DNA of 64,000 bases, taken from positions 1-64,000 of the forward strand of contig NZ_JAVCAP010000013.1 of NCBI RefSeq assembly GCF_030769565.1, in the 5' to 3' direction. This document shows, piece after piece, positions 1 to 9,830 of this stretch. The position numbers and the translations under genes are program-made. The stretch is from Methylophilus aquaticus (lineage in GTDB: Bacteria > Pseudomonadota > Gammaproteobacteria > Burkholderiales > Methylophilaceae). Position 1 is the first letter of the stretch; each line of letters starts with the position of its first letter. The notes beneath the pieces were generated by a model, which was not told the DNA's origin, ran no database searches, and saw nothing but the letters and a program-made list of their open reading frames with translations.

Positions 1-151
1 AGGCTTTGATATTATTGGCCTAAAGTCTAGCCGATGTCACTCGACTCAGCTGACTCAATCACAGGCAATAGTGTAAGGCTTGTCGGAGATTTTTGTTCAG
101 CAATGACATGATACGAGTATTAACAGTGGTGCACTGTATTTATATGGCAAC

Positions 152-1108
152 TTGCAAATCAATGCCACCTTTACGGCAAAAACCACCGCGCACTATATTA
201 ACGATGCGCTTTTCGCCACCACAGGCGCAGGCAGTGGCGTGGCGGCCGCCCGCTGGGCAGCGGCAGCGGCAGATGTGCAACTGGTTCGCAATGGCAGCTA
301 TACAGACATCGCTGTCAGCAGCCCTCTGCAAGCCAGCAAAACGCCTGAACTGGAAGCCGCACAACGCCTGTTGACGGCGGCGCGTGACAGTGCCACCCTA
401 TTGACGAACGGGGCCACAGACACCAGTTACAACTCACGCTTTGCACTGACGCGTCAGCTTTGGGACATGGCGGCCACCGTCGACCCCTCGCTGGGCAAAT
501 CATTAGCGGGTTACCCAAGCGACGCGCTGACCAGCACGGACCTCGCGGCAGAAGTGGCCGTGCTCAAAATGGTGTTGAACGGAGTGCAGGATAACGACTT
601 CACCACACAACTGGACAGTCTGCTCGCACAACCGATGGTCACCGGTTCCACGGCCCTGCTCACCCTCGATGGTGCACTGCTGGGCTTGAATAATGCTCTG
701 CTTTCAGTTTACTACCTGGGAAACGCAAGCAGCGGCACCGTCGACATCGACTTGCTGGCTGCTGATCGTTATGCGTTTTTTCGCAATGGCTTTGACAGGG
801 CAAGTTTGCTTGAAGGATCAGCAAATGGCCTGACCGTGATTGGCAATGACAACTATGCTGGCACGCAACTCACGCTGGATAGCGGTGAAACATACATCGG
901 CGAGGTTTTTAACGGCCTGTTACAGCTCAGTGGTGATCAAACAGCTAGCAAACTGCAACTCAACAACTTTTACACCAATCAGCTATTCGTCGTTGCCAGT
1001 TTTGGCGTTTTGCCATCGCCCGTGCCTGAGCCAAATGCAGCCTTGTTACTCTCGGGTGGATGGCTCTTACTCAGCAGAATGCGCAAACGTTTTCAACAAA
1101 GCCGCTAA
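152..1108 (+). CDS. PEP-CTERM sorting domain protein, 5' end probably damaged
   Basis: The last 30 residues form a PEP-CTERM signal: a VPEP motif, a hydrophobic stretch and an Arg/Lys-rich end (RMRKRF). Family knowledge: such proteins are exported and processed by an exosortase, often in exopolysaccharide-producing bacteria. The rest is Ala/Thr/Ser/Asn-rich with no domain I recognise. The only usable in-frame start is a TTG at 152 with no ribosome site and no signal peptide. The frame is open back to 107 and reads protein-like there (SINSGALYLYGNLQ). The other frame at 34-108 reads SADSITGNSVRLVGDF before a stop. This suggests a +1 frameshift near 105 and loss of the true N-terminus, so it may be a pseudogene. 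Confidence 0.6.
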   Translation: MQINATFTAKTTAHYINDALFATTGAGSGVAAARWAAAAADVQLVRNGSYTDIAVSSPLQASKTPELEAAQRLLTAARDSATLLTNGATDTSYNSRFALTRQLWDMAATVDPSLGKSLAGYPSDALTSTDLAAEVAVLKMVLNGVQDNDFTTQLDSLLAQPMVTGSTALLTLDGALLGLNNALLSVYYLGNASSGTVDIDLLAADRYAFFRNGFDRASLLEGSANGLTVIGNDNYAGTQLTLDSGETYIGEVFNGLLQLSGDQTASKLQLNNFYTNQLFVVASFGVLPSPVPEPNAALLLSGGWLLLSRMRKRFQQSR

Positions 1109-1157
1109 GAATCAATCACCCGTCATTCGCGCGTAATGATTTTAGCGGGCACTGCTG

Positions 1158-1313
1158 ATGGCACGTTTGGCGACTCAACAGGCAATGACCACTTTTTCAG
1201 CATACAGTTTGCCGGTGGCATCCAGTGCATCACCATCGGCACAGGAGGCATTGCTGGGTCTAGGCTTGACAGGCCTGGCCAGATTGAGAAGAAAAAACTC
1301 TTTTTCAATGTAG
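1158..1313 (+). pseudogene. Remnant of a second PEP-CTERM protein (C-terminal anchor only)
   Basis: This short reading frame ends with a hydrophobic segment and a basic cluster (ALLGLGLTGLARLRRKN), which is the shape of a PEP-CTERM anchor. The Pro-Glu-Pro motif itself is missing: the place where it should be reads SPSAQEA. Upstream the frame is short and has no ribosome site or signal peptide. It lies 50 bp after an intact PEP-CTERM tail, so it is probably the decayed end of a tandem paralogue. From 1314 to 1547 I see no gene; the tail of that stretch holds the nnrS ribosome site (cggagggg). Confidence 0.35.
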
Positions 1314-1547
1314 CCTCATGAACACAGAGGGGCAAATACTGCCCTTCTGTTCTCAAAAACACGCCAACCATTAGGCATGCTTAATCAAAACAACAAGTAA
1401 GCCCTCGCTATCCCCCCGCCACCTTCCTGCATGGCTAGTTTTAGATTACGCACATTTGGCGCATCATATGCGTTCGATATGCGTTAGCGCAATACTGCAA
1501 GATACTGCCCACGTTATATTCAGCTCAAACCAATCGGAGGGGCCGTT

Positions 1548-2762
1548 ATGCAATCACCTGTTCACATCTCACCACCCGGCAAAAAACTGCCAGACAATCA
1601 GTACGCCCTGTTTAACCTCGGCTTCAGGCCATTTTTTCTGCTGGCGGCAGCATTTGCGGTCATTGCAATTGCCTTGTGGAGCTGGAAGTATACGCAGCTC
1701 TCGTCACTCAGTCTCAGTACAGTCACGGCGTCACAGTGGCATGCCCATGAAATGCTGTATGGCTTTGCGTTTGCCGTGATTGCCGGATTTTTGCTGACTG
1801 CAGTGAAGAACTGGACCGGCATACAAACGCTGCATGGCCGCCCGCTCATGGCACTGGTTGCATGCTGGGCGATGGCACGTTGCGTCATGTTGATCGCACC
1901 AGATCAGGTATTGATTGCGGCAGGGTTCGATCTTTGCTTTAACCTGTGGCTGATCGCAGCGGTGGCGCAACCGGTGATCAAGGTTAAACAATGGCGGCAA
2001 CTCGGCGTGCTCTCAAAAGTGATTCTGCTAACCATCGGCAATGCCGCTTTTTATGCGCAAGCAACAGGTCTGGCAAACAACGGCGCCCATGCCGCCTTAT
2101 GGATGGGTTTACTGTTGAATGTCAGCCTGATCATGGTCATCAGCCGCCGCATATTGCCGATGTTTATTGAACGCGGTGTGAAAGAAGAAGTCTCCCTCAA
2201 AAACGCACACTGGATTGACCGTCTGCTGATGGTCGCCCTCGTCGCCCTGTTGATCAATATATTGACGCTGGATGCCGAAAAGGCAAATGTAGTGTTAGGA
2301 CTCACTATCGCCTTACTCAGCAGCTTCAGGCTATGGCGCTGGCACACCCCGGGCATTTGGAGAGTCCCTTTACTGTGGAGTTTTTATTGCGGCCTATGGC
2401 TGATGAATGCCGGCTTCTTCATCTACGCCCTGAGCTTTCTGAACCCTGGCATGTCACAGATACTCGCCATCCACTGCTGGGCCATTGGCGGTATTGGCGT
2501 CATCACACTGGCAATGATGGCACGCGTGTCCCTGGGGCATACTGGCCGAAATATTCATACCCCACCGCGCAGCGTTCACTGGATTTTCGGCCTGATCATG
2601 CTCTCTGCATTGTGCAGGGTATTGTTACCACTGATACACCCGGAGATCTACCGACTGTCCGTCATGCTGGCGGCTACCTGCTGGATTGCAGCCTTCGCGC
2701 TGTTTTGTGTTACCTATTGGCCTATCCTTAGCCAGCCGCGGACAGACGGCATGGCTGGCTAA
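1548..2762 (+). CDS. nnrS: NnrS family haem/copper membrane protein
   Basis: A 404-residue polytopic membrane protein with about 12 hydrophobic segments. The family hallmark appears near residues 65-92: HAHEMLYGF followed by AGFLLTAVKNWTG. NnrS proteins are integral membrane haem- and copper-binding proteins that protect cells during nitric oxide or nitrosative stress; their chemistry is not settled. The ATG at 1548 follows a strong ribosome site (cggagggg). No denitrification genes are nearby, so here it is more likely a stand-alone NO-stress gene than part of a respiratory operon. I found no clear FNR or NsrR box upstream. Confidence 0.88.
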   Translation: MQSPVHISPPGKKLPDNQYALFNLGFRPFFLLAAAFAVIAIALWSWKYTQLSSLSLSTVTASQWHAHEMLYGFAFAVIAGFLLTAVKNWTGIQTLHGRPLMALVACWAMARCVMLIAPDQVLIAAGFDLCFNLWLIAAVAQPVIKVKQWRQLGVLSKVILLTIGNAAFYAQATGLANNGAHAALWMGLLLNVSLIMVISRRILPMFIERGVKEEVSLKNAHWIDRLLMVALVALLINILTLDAEKANVVLGLTIALLSSFRLWRWHTPGIWRVPLLWSFYCGLWLMNAGFFIYALSFLNPGMSQILAIHCWAIGGIGVITLAMMARVSLGHTGRNIHTPPRSVHWIFGLIMLSALCRVLLPLIHPEIYRLSVMLAATCWIAAFALFCVTYWPILSQPRTDGMAG

Positions 2763-2807
2763 TTAAAGCCATAGAATACGGTTGGATCCCAAACGCTGCA
2801 GGCGGGG

Positions 2808-3359
2808 CTACTCTTTCCATTTAATCGAGCAGCCAATACTGGCGATCTGTTCTTTCGGCCCCTGACTGGTGGCCGCAACCAGTTTCATTGCATGATACAA
2901 ATCGCGCGTGCTGTCAGGTGCGGTTTCTTTGCGGCTTTCGTCAAAGCGACCACGGTATTGCAGTTCGAAATGCTGATTAAACCCAAAAAAGTCTGGCGTA
3001 CACACCGCATCATACGCTTTGGCAACTTGCTGGGTCTCATCCAGCAAATAAGGGAATGGGAATCCCAGTACATCCGCGAGTTTTTTCATATTGGCTGGGC
3101 TGTCTTCCGGGTATTCGGTAGGATCATTCGACATGATCGCCACGGTATGCACACCCAGCAACTTCAGCGCCTTCACGTCATCCAGCAAGCGCGGCAGAAT
3201 GGCCTTGACGTAGGGACAATGGTTGCAGATAAACATCACCAGCAAACCATTCGGCCCCATGCTCTCTTTGAGACTAACTAATTTTCCATTGACATCCGGC
3301 AGATTAAATTCAGGGGCTTTCCAGCCAAAGTCACACACGGGGGGGCTAATGCTTGCCAT
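2808..3359 (-). CDS. Thioredoxin-fold peroxiredoxin-like protein (AhpC/TSA-type)
   Basis: A 183-residue soluble protein with a thioredoxin fold and a CNHCPY redox motif (Cys45 and Cys48) after the strand LLVMFI. Family members are thiol-disulfide oxidoreductases or peroxiredoxin-like proteins; the substrate is unknown. The frame extends 11 codons upstream, but the start at 3359 (MASISPP) is preferred because AGGAG lies 9 bases before it. It has no signal peptide, so it is probably cytoplasmic. It converges on nnrS and diverges from rsmE. Confidence 0.8.
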   Translation of the reverse strand: MASISPPVCDFGWKAPEFNLPDVNGKLVSLKESMGPNGLLVMFICNHCPYVKAILPRLLDDVKALKLLGVHTVAIMSNDPTEYPEDSPANMKKLADVLGFPFPYLLDETQQVAKAYDAVCTPDFFGFNQHFELQYRGRFDESRKETAPDSTRDLYHAMKLVAATSQGPKEQIASIGCSIKWKE

Positions 3360-3465
3360 CAAAGTTGCTCCTGCAGATAAAATGTAAACCACTATGGTAC
3401 GTGATTAATTTGCCAAGGTGAATCTTGGCTAGAGGCCATGCTGACAACGGGGCATTTTGGTTACA

Positions 3466-4209
3466 ATGTCAACCATGAGCAATTTACGATTTCATAGCCC
3501 GGCGCCGCTGACTATAGGCGAGCAAGTGCCACTGAGTGATAACGCCATGGCACATGCCGTCAAAGTCATGCGACTGAAAGCAGGGGATACACTCACCCTG
3601 TTTTGCGGTGATGGTTTTGACTACCAGTGTGCACTGACCAACATCGAGAAAAAATCTGCATGGGTGACCGTACTTGGCCGTACCCTCGTCAGCAACGAAT
3701 CCGCACTCAAAATTCGCCTGTTACAAGGCATTTCCAGTGGTGACCGTATGGATTTCACCATCCAGAAAGCCGTGGAGCTAGGAGTGACGGACATTTACCC
3801 CATCCATACCGAACGCAGTGTCACCAAGCTCAGTGGTGACCGCGTAGAGAAAAGGGTTGAGCACTGGCAAGGCGTGGCGATTGCCGCGTGCGAGCAAAGT
3901 GGGCGCGCACTAGTGCCTGTCGTTCACCCCCCATTGACACTCGTGCAGTGGCTCGTCCAGCATGACACGCAAACCAGCCTGAATATTTTACTCAATCCGG
4001 TAGGCGCAAAAAAACTGGCGGAACTGCCTCCGCCAACCGGGCACATACAGTTATTGATTGGCCCGGAGGGTGGCTTGAGTGCAAACGAAATTGCAGCCGC
4101 AAGCCAGCATCACTTTCAGTCTATTGTGCTTGGGCCGCGCATCCTGCGTACAGAAACGGCCGCACTGACCGCCCTTGCCAGCATGCAAACCGTATGGGGA
4201 GACTTTTAG
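3466..4209 (+). CDS. rsmE: 16S rRNA (uracil(1498)-N(3))-methyltransferase RsmE
   Basis: RsmE methylates N3 of U1498 in 16S rRNA with S-adenosylmethionine, in the assembled 30S subunit. The sequence shows the SPOUT-fold AdoMet motifs near the C-terminus: LLIGPEGGLS near residue 200 and LGPRILRTETA near residue 225. The length of about 248 residues fits the family. The open frame begins with a TTG at 3457, but ATG codons at 3466 and 3475 give starts closer to relatives. No strong ribosome site separates these two. An AEC transporter follows about 60 bp later on the same strand. Confidence 0.93.
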   Translation: MSTMSNLRFHSPAPLTIGEQVPLSDNAMAHAVKVMRLKAGDTLTLFCGDGFDYQCALTNIEKKSAWVTVLGRTLVSNESALKIRLLQGISSGDRMDFTIQKAVELGVTDIYPIHTERSVTKLSGDRVEKRVEHWQGVAIAACEQSGRALVPVVHPPLTLVQWLVQHDTQTSLNILLNPVGAKKLAELPPPTGHIQLLIGPEGGLSANEIAAASQHHFQSIVLGPRILRTETAALTALASMQTVWGDF

Positions 4210-4271
4210 TCTGTTAATGCGATGTCTGCCACGCGTGCGAGAATGTTTTCCTGAAATGAGAGCCGAGACAA

Positions 4272-5201
4272 ATGTTTAATGTGATGCTGCAAATGGCATT
4301 GCTGATTGCTGCGGGCATTGCCTGGCAACGGTTTGCACCTGCCCATATGCCATCACTTTCGCATCGTCGCGCCCTGACCGATCTGGTCTTTTATATCTTG
4401 CTGCCGGCGCTGGTGCTTGATGTGCTGTGGCATGCACCCCTGGATGCCGATACCTTCAGTATCCAGCTGACAGCCATTTCACGACTCGGCATTGCAGCTT
4501 TCTTGATGTGGGCTTGTTTGCAACTCTTTAAGCGCTATTTGCCCGTCTCTCGCGCACAGCAAGGGGCATTGATGCTGGCGGCGACCTTTCCCAATGCCAC
4601 CTATCTCGGCTTACCAGTGACCAGCGAGGTGCTCGGTGACTGGTCGCAGGAAGTGGTATTGAAATTTGATTTGTTTGCCTGCACGCCCATTCTGCTGTCT
4701 GTCGGCATGCTGATGGCGCAGGCCTACGGCCCTGTGGAAAACCGCTCGAACCCTTTGCGCGCACTGCTACGCGTGCCGCCCCTGTGGGCACTGCTGATTG
4801 CTTGCATACTAAACCTGTCACATACACCGCAACCTGAAATGCTGGCGCATGCCCTGCACACACTGGCGGGGGGCGTGGTGCCGCTGATGTTGATTGCATT
4901 GGGCATGAGCATCCGTTGGGATACGTTCAATATGGCTTTACTGCCCAAACTATTACCGGTTGCACTGATCGGCCTGCTGATTGCGCCACTGAGTGCGATG
5001 ATGATTGCAGAATATTGGGGACTGGGCGGCCATACGCTGACGGCAGTGACCTTATTAAGCGCCATGCCGACCATGGTGTTTGGGGTCATTATTTGCGAAC
5101 GCTATCAGCTGGATGGGGCCCTATACGCAGCCGCCGTGTTTTCTACCACACTGCTCAGCCTGTTCACGCTGACAGCCTGGTTTCACTTTCTTTCGCACTA
5201 G
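4272..5201 (+). CDS. AEC family transporter (auxin efflux carrier type)
   Basis: A 309-residue membrane protein with about ten hydrophobic segments in the two five-helix blocks typical of the AEC family. Helix 2 carries LVFYILLPALVLD, and there is an internal Asn-Ala-Thr motif (FPNATYLGLP) in the position of the conserved crossing helix. Bacterial AEC proteins export or take up small carboxylates or amino acids; the substrate cannot be told from sequence. It starts at the ATG at 4272 after gagagccgagac. The 150 bp to the next gene hold no recognisable feature except the cfa ribosome site. Confidence 0.8.
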   Translation: MFNVMLQMALLIAAGIAWQRFAPAHMPSLSHRRALTDLVFYILLPALVLDVLWHAPLDADTFSIQLTAISRLGIAAFLMWACLQLFKRYLPVSRAQQGALMLAATFPNATYLGLPVTSEVLGDWSQEVVLKFDLFACTPILLSVGMLMAQAYGPVENRSNPLRALLRVPPLWALLIACILNLSHTPQPEMLAHALHTLAGGVVPLMLIALGMSIRWDTFNMALLPKLLPVALIGLLIAPLSAMMIAEYWGLGGHTLTAVTLLSAMPTMVFGVIICERYQLDGALYAAAVFSTTLLSLFTLTAWFHFLSH

Positions 5202-5351
5202 CAGCAAGTCACACGCATATCGAACAAATCGCCCCGTGCCTGGTCACACATATCGCATACGTTATATGACGAGTGTTCAGTATGAATGGCGCTCTTTAAG
5301 ATACTGATGATGCATATTTGATCTACATGCTTTTGGAGGAGTCTGACCACG

Positions 5352-6515
5352 ATGCCAAAAACCAGCCTCAATCATTACATGGAGCGGCACGCAACGCCGC
5401 CAGAAACCCTAGTCAATTTACTGGCTAAAGCCGACATCACCATCAACGGCGACGCCCCCTGGGACGTACAGGTGCATGACGAAACGGTGTATCGGGATGT
5501 CCTCACGCGCGGCTCACTCGGCTTAGGGCAAGCGTATATTGAAGGCCGCTGGGAGTGCGCCCGCCTGGACGAGTTTTTTCACCGTGTCATGCGCGCCAAT
5601 CTGGATGAAGCGCTTGGTGGCTGGGGCAAACTGCAACTGCTGGGTGATGTACTGCGTCATGTCCTGTTCAACCTGCAAACACCCCAACGCGCCTATCAGG
5701 TCGCCCAGCAACATTACGATATCGGCAATGATGTGTTTGAAGCGATGCTGGATTCCAGCATGAGTTACTCCTGCGGCTACTGGGCGCACGCAGAATCACT
5801 CGAACAGGCGCAGCAGCACAAGCTGGATATGATTTGCCGCAAGCTGGATCTGCAACCGGGCGAACGGGTGCTGGAAATTGGCTGTGGCTGGGGTGGGCTG
5901 GTCAGGCACATGGCCATGCATTATGGCGTGGAAGTGCTGGGCATTACAGTATCTAAAGAGCAGCAAAAACTGGCGCGCGAACGCTGTGCAGGCTTACCTG
6001 TGCGAATTGAGTTGATGGATTATCGCCGCCTGGATGGTCAATTCGACAAAATCGTATCCGTAGGCATGTTTGAACATGTAGGCCCCAAAAACTATGGTAT
6101 TTATTTTGACACGGCGCACCATCTGCTCAAAGACAATGGTCTGTTCTTGTTGCACACCATAGGTAACCATAAAACCGCACTGCAAACGGATGCATGGATA
6201 GACCGTTATATTTTCCCCAATGGCAAGCTGCCGTCTGCCAGTGAAATCACCACGGCCATTGAGAAGAAATTTCTGATTGAAGACTGGCACAACTTTGGCC
6301 AGGACTATGACCGCACACTGATGGCGTGGTGGGAGAAATTCAACCGTGCCTGGCCAGAACTGCAATTTCAATATGATGAAAGTTTTTACCGCATGTGGAA
6401 ATATTACCTGATGTGTTGTGCTGGCTATTTCCGTTCGCGGCAGGGTCAGCTCTGGCAACTCGTGCTCAGCAAACGCGAAAGTACCCGCATGTACCGCTCG
6501 ATGCGCCCGCTTTAA
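5352..6515 (+). CDS. cfa: Cyclopropane-fatty-acyl-phospholipid synthase
   Basis: A 387-residue enzyme that adds a methylene group from AdoMet across the double bond of unsaturated phospholipid acyl chains, changing membrane properties in stationary phase or under stress. It has an N-terminal lipid-binding region and then a class I methyltransferase domain. YDIGNDVF is at residues 122-129, the AdoMet loop VLEIGCGWGG at 173-182, and GMFEHVGPKNY follows. A strong ribosome site (ttggaggag) precedes the ATG at 5352. An intrinsic terminator follows 33 bp after the stop, so it is the last gene of its unit or monocistronic. Confidence 0.92.
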   Translation: MPKTSLNHYMERHATPPETLVNLLAKADITINGDAPWDVQVHDETVYRDVLTRGSLGLGQAYIEGRWECARLDEFFHRVMRANLDEALGGWGKLQLLGDVLRHVLFNLQTPQRAYQVAQQHYDIGNDVFEAMLDSSMSYSCGYWAHAESLEQAQQHKLDMICRKLDLQPGERVLEIGCGWGGLVRHMAMHYGVEVLGITVSKEQQKLARERCAGLPVRIELMDYRRLDGQFDKIVSVGMFEHVGPKNYGIYFDTAHHLLKDNGLFLLHTIGNHKTALQTDAWIDRYIFPNGKLPSASEITTAIEKKFLIEDWHNFGQDYDRTLMAWWEKFNRAWPELQFQYDESFYRMWKYYLMCCAGYFRSRQGQLWQLVLSKRESTRMYRSMRPL

Positions 6516-6547
6516 TGATTTCGTAGTCTCTCTCTGCAGTGCATTTC

Positions 6548-6573
6548 ATGACGGCTGATGCCGTCATTTTTTT
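6548..6573 (+). terminator. Rho-independent terminator after cfa
   Basis: A perfect 8-bp stem (ATGACGGC / GCCGTCAT) with a TGAT loop is followed by a run of seven T. It lies 33 bp after the cfa stop and before the AT-rich argA promoter region. Confidence 0.85.
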
Positions 6574-6652
6574 ACGCCTCGCACCTAACATAATTTGCAA
6601 ATAAAACCAATTTTAAGTATTATTTTGTATAAATAACCGGATAAATAATAAA

Positions 6653-8218
6653 ATGTTGGGATCAAATATCAGAAGTTTGCGTAAATCGCAAAATTTAACC
6701 CTGCAACAACTGGCTGCGCGTATGGGCACGGATGCCAGCAATTTATCGCGCATCGAGCGCGGTGAACTCGGCATTTCCGAGGCGCTCCTCAGGGCAGCCG
6801 CACAGGCACTCAACACCACACCTGGCCGGTTATACGACGCACATCTGCCCGCCAGCGCGACCCTCACGCCGACCACAGTGCTGTCTGCGACCAACAGCAA
6901 AGACTTTGTCCACTGGTTTCGCTCGGCCGCACCGTATATTCACTCCTTTGGTGGCAGCACTTTTGTCATCGCCTTTGGCGGCGAAGTGGTCAGCGAACAA
7001 CAGTTTATTGCGCTTTCGCATGATCTCAATCTATTGGCCAGTCTGGAAGTCAGACTGGTACTGGTGCACGGCGTCAGACCGCAAATTGAGCAACGACTGA
7101 AACGTGACAGTCTGATACCAAAAATGCACAACGGCTTACGGATTACTGATGACGCCGCCATGGAGGCCGTGAAGGAGGCTAACGGAGCCGTACGTGTTGA
7201 GATTGAGTCTCTGCTTTCGATGGGCATTGCCAACTCACCGATGGCTGGCAGTGATATCCGGGTGGCCAGTGGCAACTTTGTCACCGCCAAACCGCTGGGC
7301 GTACGGGATGGCGTCGATTTACAACACACCGGGGAAGTGCGCAAAATTGATGCGATTGGCATCCAGAAGCGCCTGGATGATGGCGAACTGGTATTGCTCT
7401 CCCCTATGGGTTATTCGCCCACTGGCGAGACTTTTAACCTGTCACTGGAAGATGTGGCGGTGAGCGCCGCAATTGCGCTGGATGCCGAAAAACTGATTTT
7501 CATGATGGACTCGGCTGGCGTTCAAAACCTGCGCGGCGAATTGTTGCGCGAGATGACCTCGGCCAAAGCTAAAAATCTGTTGCGCAATGTGCAGGAAAGC
7601 GACGAGCCCATTCATTATTCCGAAGACGTCAATTACTACCTACCAGCCGCCGTGCGCGCTTGCGAGCATGGCGTGACGCGCACACACCTCATTTCGCGGC
7701 ATATAGACGGCGCCATTATCCAGGAACTGTTTACACGTCAGGGCATAGGCACCATGGTGACCGAACTGCCGCTGGAAACCATGCGCCAGGCCAGCATTGA
7801 TGATGTAGGCGCGATTTTATTGCTGATAGAACCACTGGAAAATGAAGGCATCCTGGTGCGGCGTGGGCGCGAACGCATCGAGATGGAAATCAATTATTTT
7901 TATGTAATGGAGCACGACAACCGCATCATCGGTTGCGCGGCCCTATACCCTTTTGCCCAGGAAAAAATGGTGGAATTTGCCTGCTTGGCCATAGACCCGG
8001 CTTACCGCGGCGGCGGACGTGGCGACAAGCTGTTTAATTACTGCCAGGAACAAGCCAAGGCAAAAGGCCATACCAGACTATTTTGCCTGACCACGCGTAC
8101 CGAACACTGGTTTATTGAACGCGGATTTATGGCGCAGTCGATTGACGCTTTACCGCATGAAAAACAAAAACTCTACAATTTTCAACGAAAATCGAAAGTT
8201 TTCATCAAACCGTTATGA
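6653..8218 (+). CDS. argA: Amino-acid N-acetyltransferase (N-acetylglutamate synthase) with an N-terminal Xre-type HTH domain
   Basis: A 521-residue protein. From about residue 84 on it is a classic ArgA: an inactive amino-acid-kinase domain (FVHWFRSAAPYIHSFGG start, VLVHGVRPQIEQRL near 137) and a C-terminal GNAT domain with LAIDPAYRGGGRGDKL. This enzyme makes N-acetylglutamate from acetyl-CoA and glutamate, the first step of arginine synthesis. Residues 4-62 are an extra Cro/C1-type helix-turn-helix (LTLQQLAARMGTDASNLSRIERGEL). No ATG lies between residue 24 and the ArgA domain; a GTG at codon 76 has no ribosome site, so the fusion seems real. Known ArgA proteins are usually about 440 residues. 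argB follows 72 bp downstream. Self-regulation is inference. Confidence 0.9.
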   Translation: MLGSNIRSLRKSQNLTLQQLAARMGTDASNLSRIERGELGISEALLRAAAQALNTTPGRLYDAHLPASATLTPTTVLSATNSKDFVHWFRSAAPYIHSFGGSTFVIAFGGEVVSEQQFIALSHDLNLLASLEVRLVLVHGVRPQIEQRLKRDSLIPKMHNGLRITDDAAMEAVKEANGAVRVEIESLLSMGIANSPMAGSDIRVASGNFVTAKPLGVRDGVDLQHTGEVRKIDAIGIQKRLDDGELVLLSPMGYSPTGETFNLSLEDVAVSAAIALDAEKLIFMMDSAGVQNLRGELLREMTSAKAKNLLRNVQESDEPIHYSEDVNYYLPAAVRACEHGVTRTHLISRHIDGAIIQELFTRQGIGTMVTELPLETMRQASIDDVGAILLLIEPLENEGILVRRGRERIEMEINYFYVMEHDNRIIGCAALYPFAQEKMVEFACLAIDPAYRGGGRGDKLFNYCQEQAKAKGHTRLFCLTTRTEHWFIERGFMAQSIDALPHEKQKLYNFQRKSKVFIKPL

Positions 8219-8230
8219 TTTTTTCGCTAA

Positions 8231-9172
<942 letters not shown>

Positions 9173-9814
9173 ATGGGCAACTCACACACACCTATCATGG
9201 CCGATATCATTCTCTACAGCAACAAACTTTCCCGTGGCCGCATGGTGCACTGGCTGCTGGAGGAGTTGGAGGTGCCTTACCAGGTACATTGGCTGGATTT
9301 TGGCCCGGCGATGAAAACTGAAGACTTTTTGGCCATCAACCCCATGGGCAAAGTCCCGGCCTTACAACATGGCCAGGCCATAGTCACCGAAACCGCCGCG
9401 ATTCTGACTTACCTGGCTGACAGGTTTGCCGACAAAGGCCTGATCCCGGCGGCAGGCAGCCCCGCACGTGCTGCGTTTTATCGCTGGATGTTTTTTATTG
9501 CCGGCCCGCTGGAAGCTGCGACCTGCGCTGAATTTCTTGGCTGGAAAGTGCCGGCCACCACGCCAAGAGAAACGCCCGGCCCGGCCTTTTCTGGCTTTGG
9601 CAGTTTGTCACTGACGCTGGACACAGTGGAGAGCCATTTACGCCAACAGCCTTATGTGTGCGGGGAACAGTTTTCCGCTGCGGACATCTACATGGCTTCC
9701 CATTTGGGCTTCGGCATGTTTTACACCAAAGCGTATGCCCCAAGAGCGGTGTTCAGCGAGTATGTAACGCGTATGCTGCAACGCCCAGCCAGACAACGCG
9801 CTGACGTGTTGTAA
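9173..9814 (+). CDS. Glutathione S-transferase family protein
   Basis: A 213-residue protein with an N-terminal thioredoxin-like GST domain (ILYSNKLSRGRMVHWLLEEL, then NPMGKVPALQ and ETAAILTYLADRF) and an all-helical C-terminal domain (CGEQFSAADIYMA). Family members conjugate glutathione to electrophiles or act as glutathione-dependent reductases; the substrate is unknown. The ATG at 9173 abuts the argB stop, suggesting translational coupling. A second ATG at 9197 (MADIILYSNK) matches typical GST starts equally well. Neither has a clear ribosome site. Confidence 0.82.
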   Translation: MGNSHTPIMADIILYSNKLSRGRMVHWLLEELEVPYQVHWLDFGPAMKTEDFLAINPMGKVPALQHGQAIVTETAAILTYLADRFADKGLIPAAGSPARAAFYRWMFFIAGPLEAATCAEFLGWKVPATTPRETPGPAFSGFGSLSLTLDTVESHLRQQPYVCGEQFSAADIYMASHLGFGMFYTKAYAPRAVFSEYVTRMLQRPARQRADVL

Positions 9815-9830
9815 CAAGCGAACGTTTACC

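Noticed and set aside
840-1136. 98-residue frame overlapping the PEP-CTERM gene
   Set aside because: It is a shadow of the PEP-CTERM frame, which has a clear sorting signal; no own start signal.
1441-1547. FNR or NsrR operator before nnrS
   Set aside because: No TTGAT-N4-ATCAA or matching dyad could be found.
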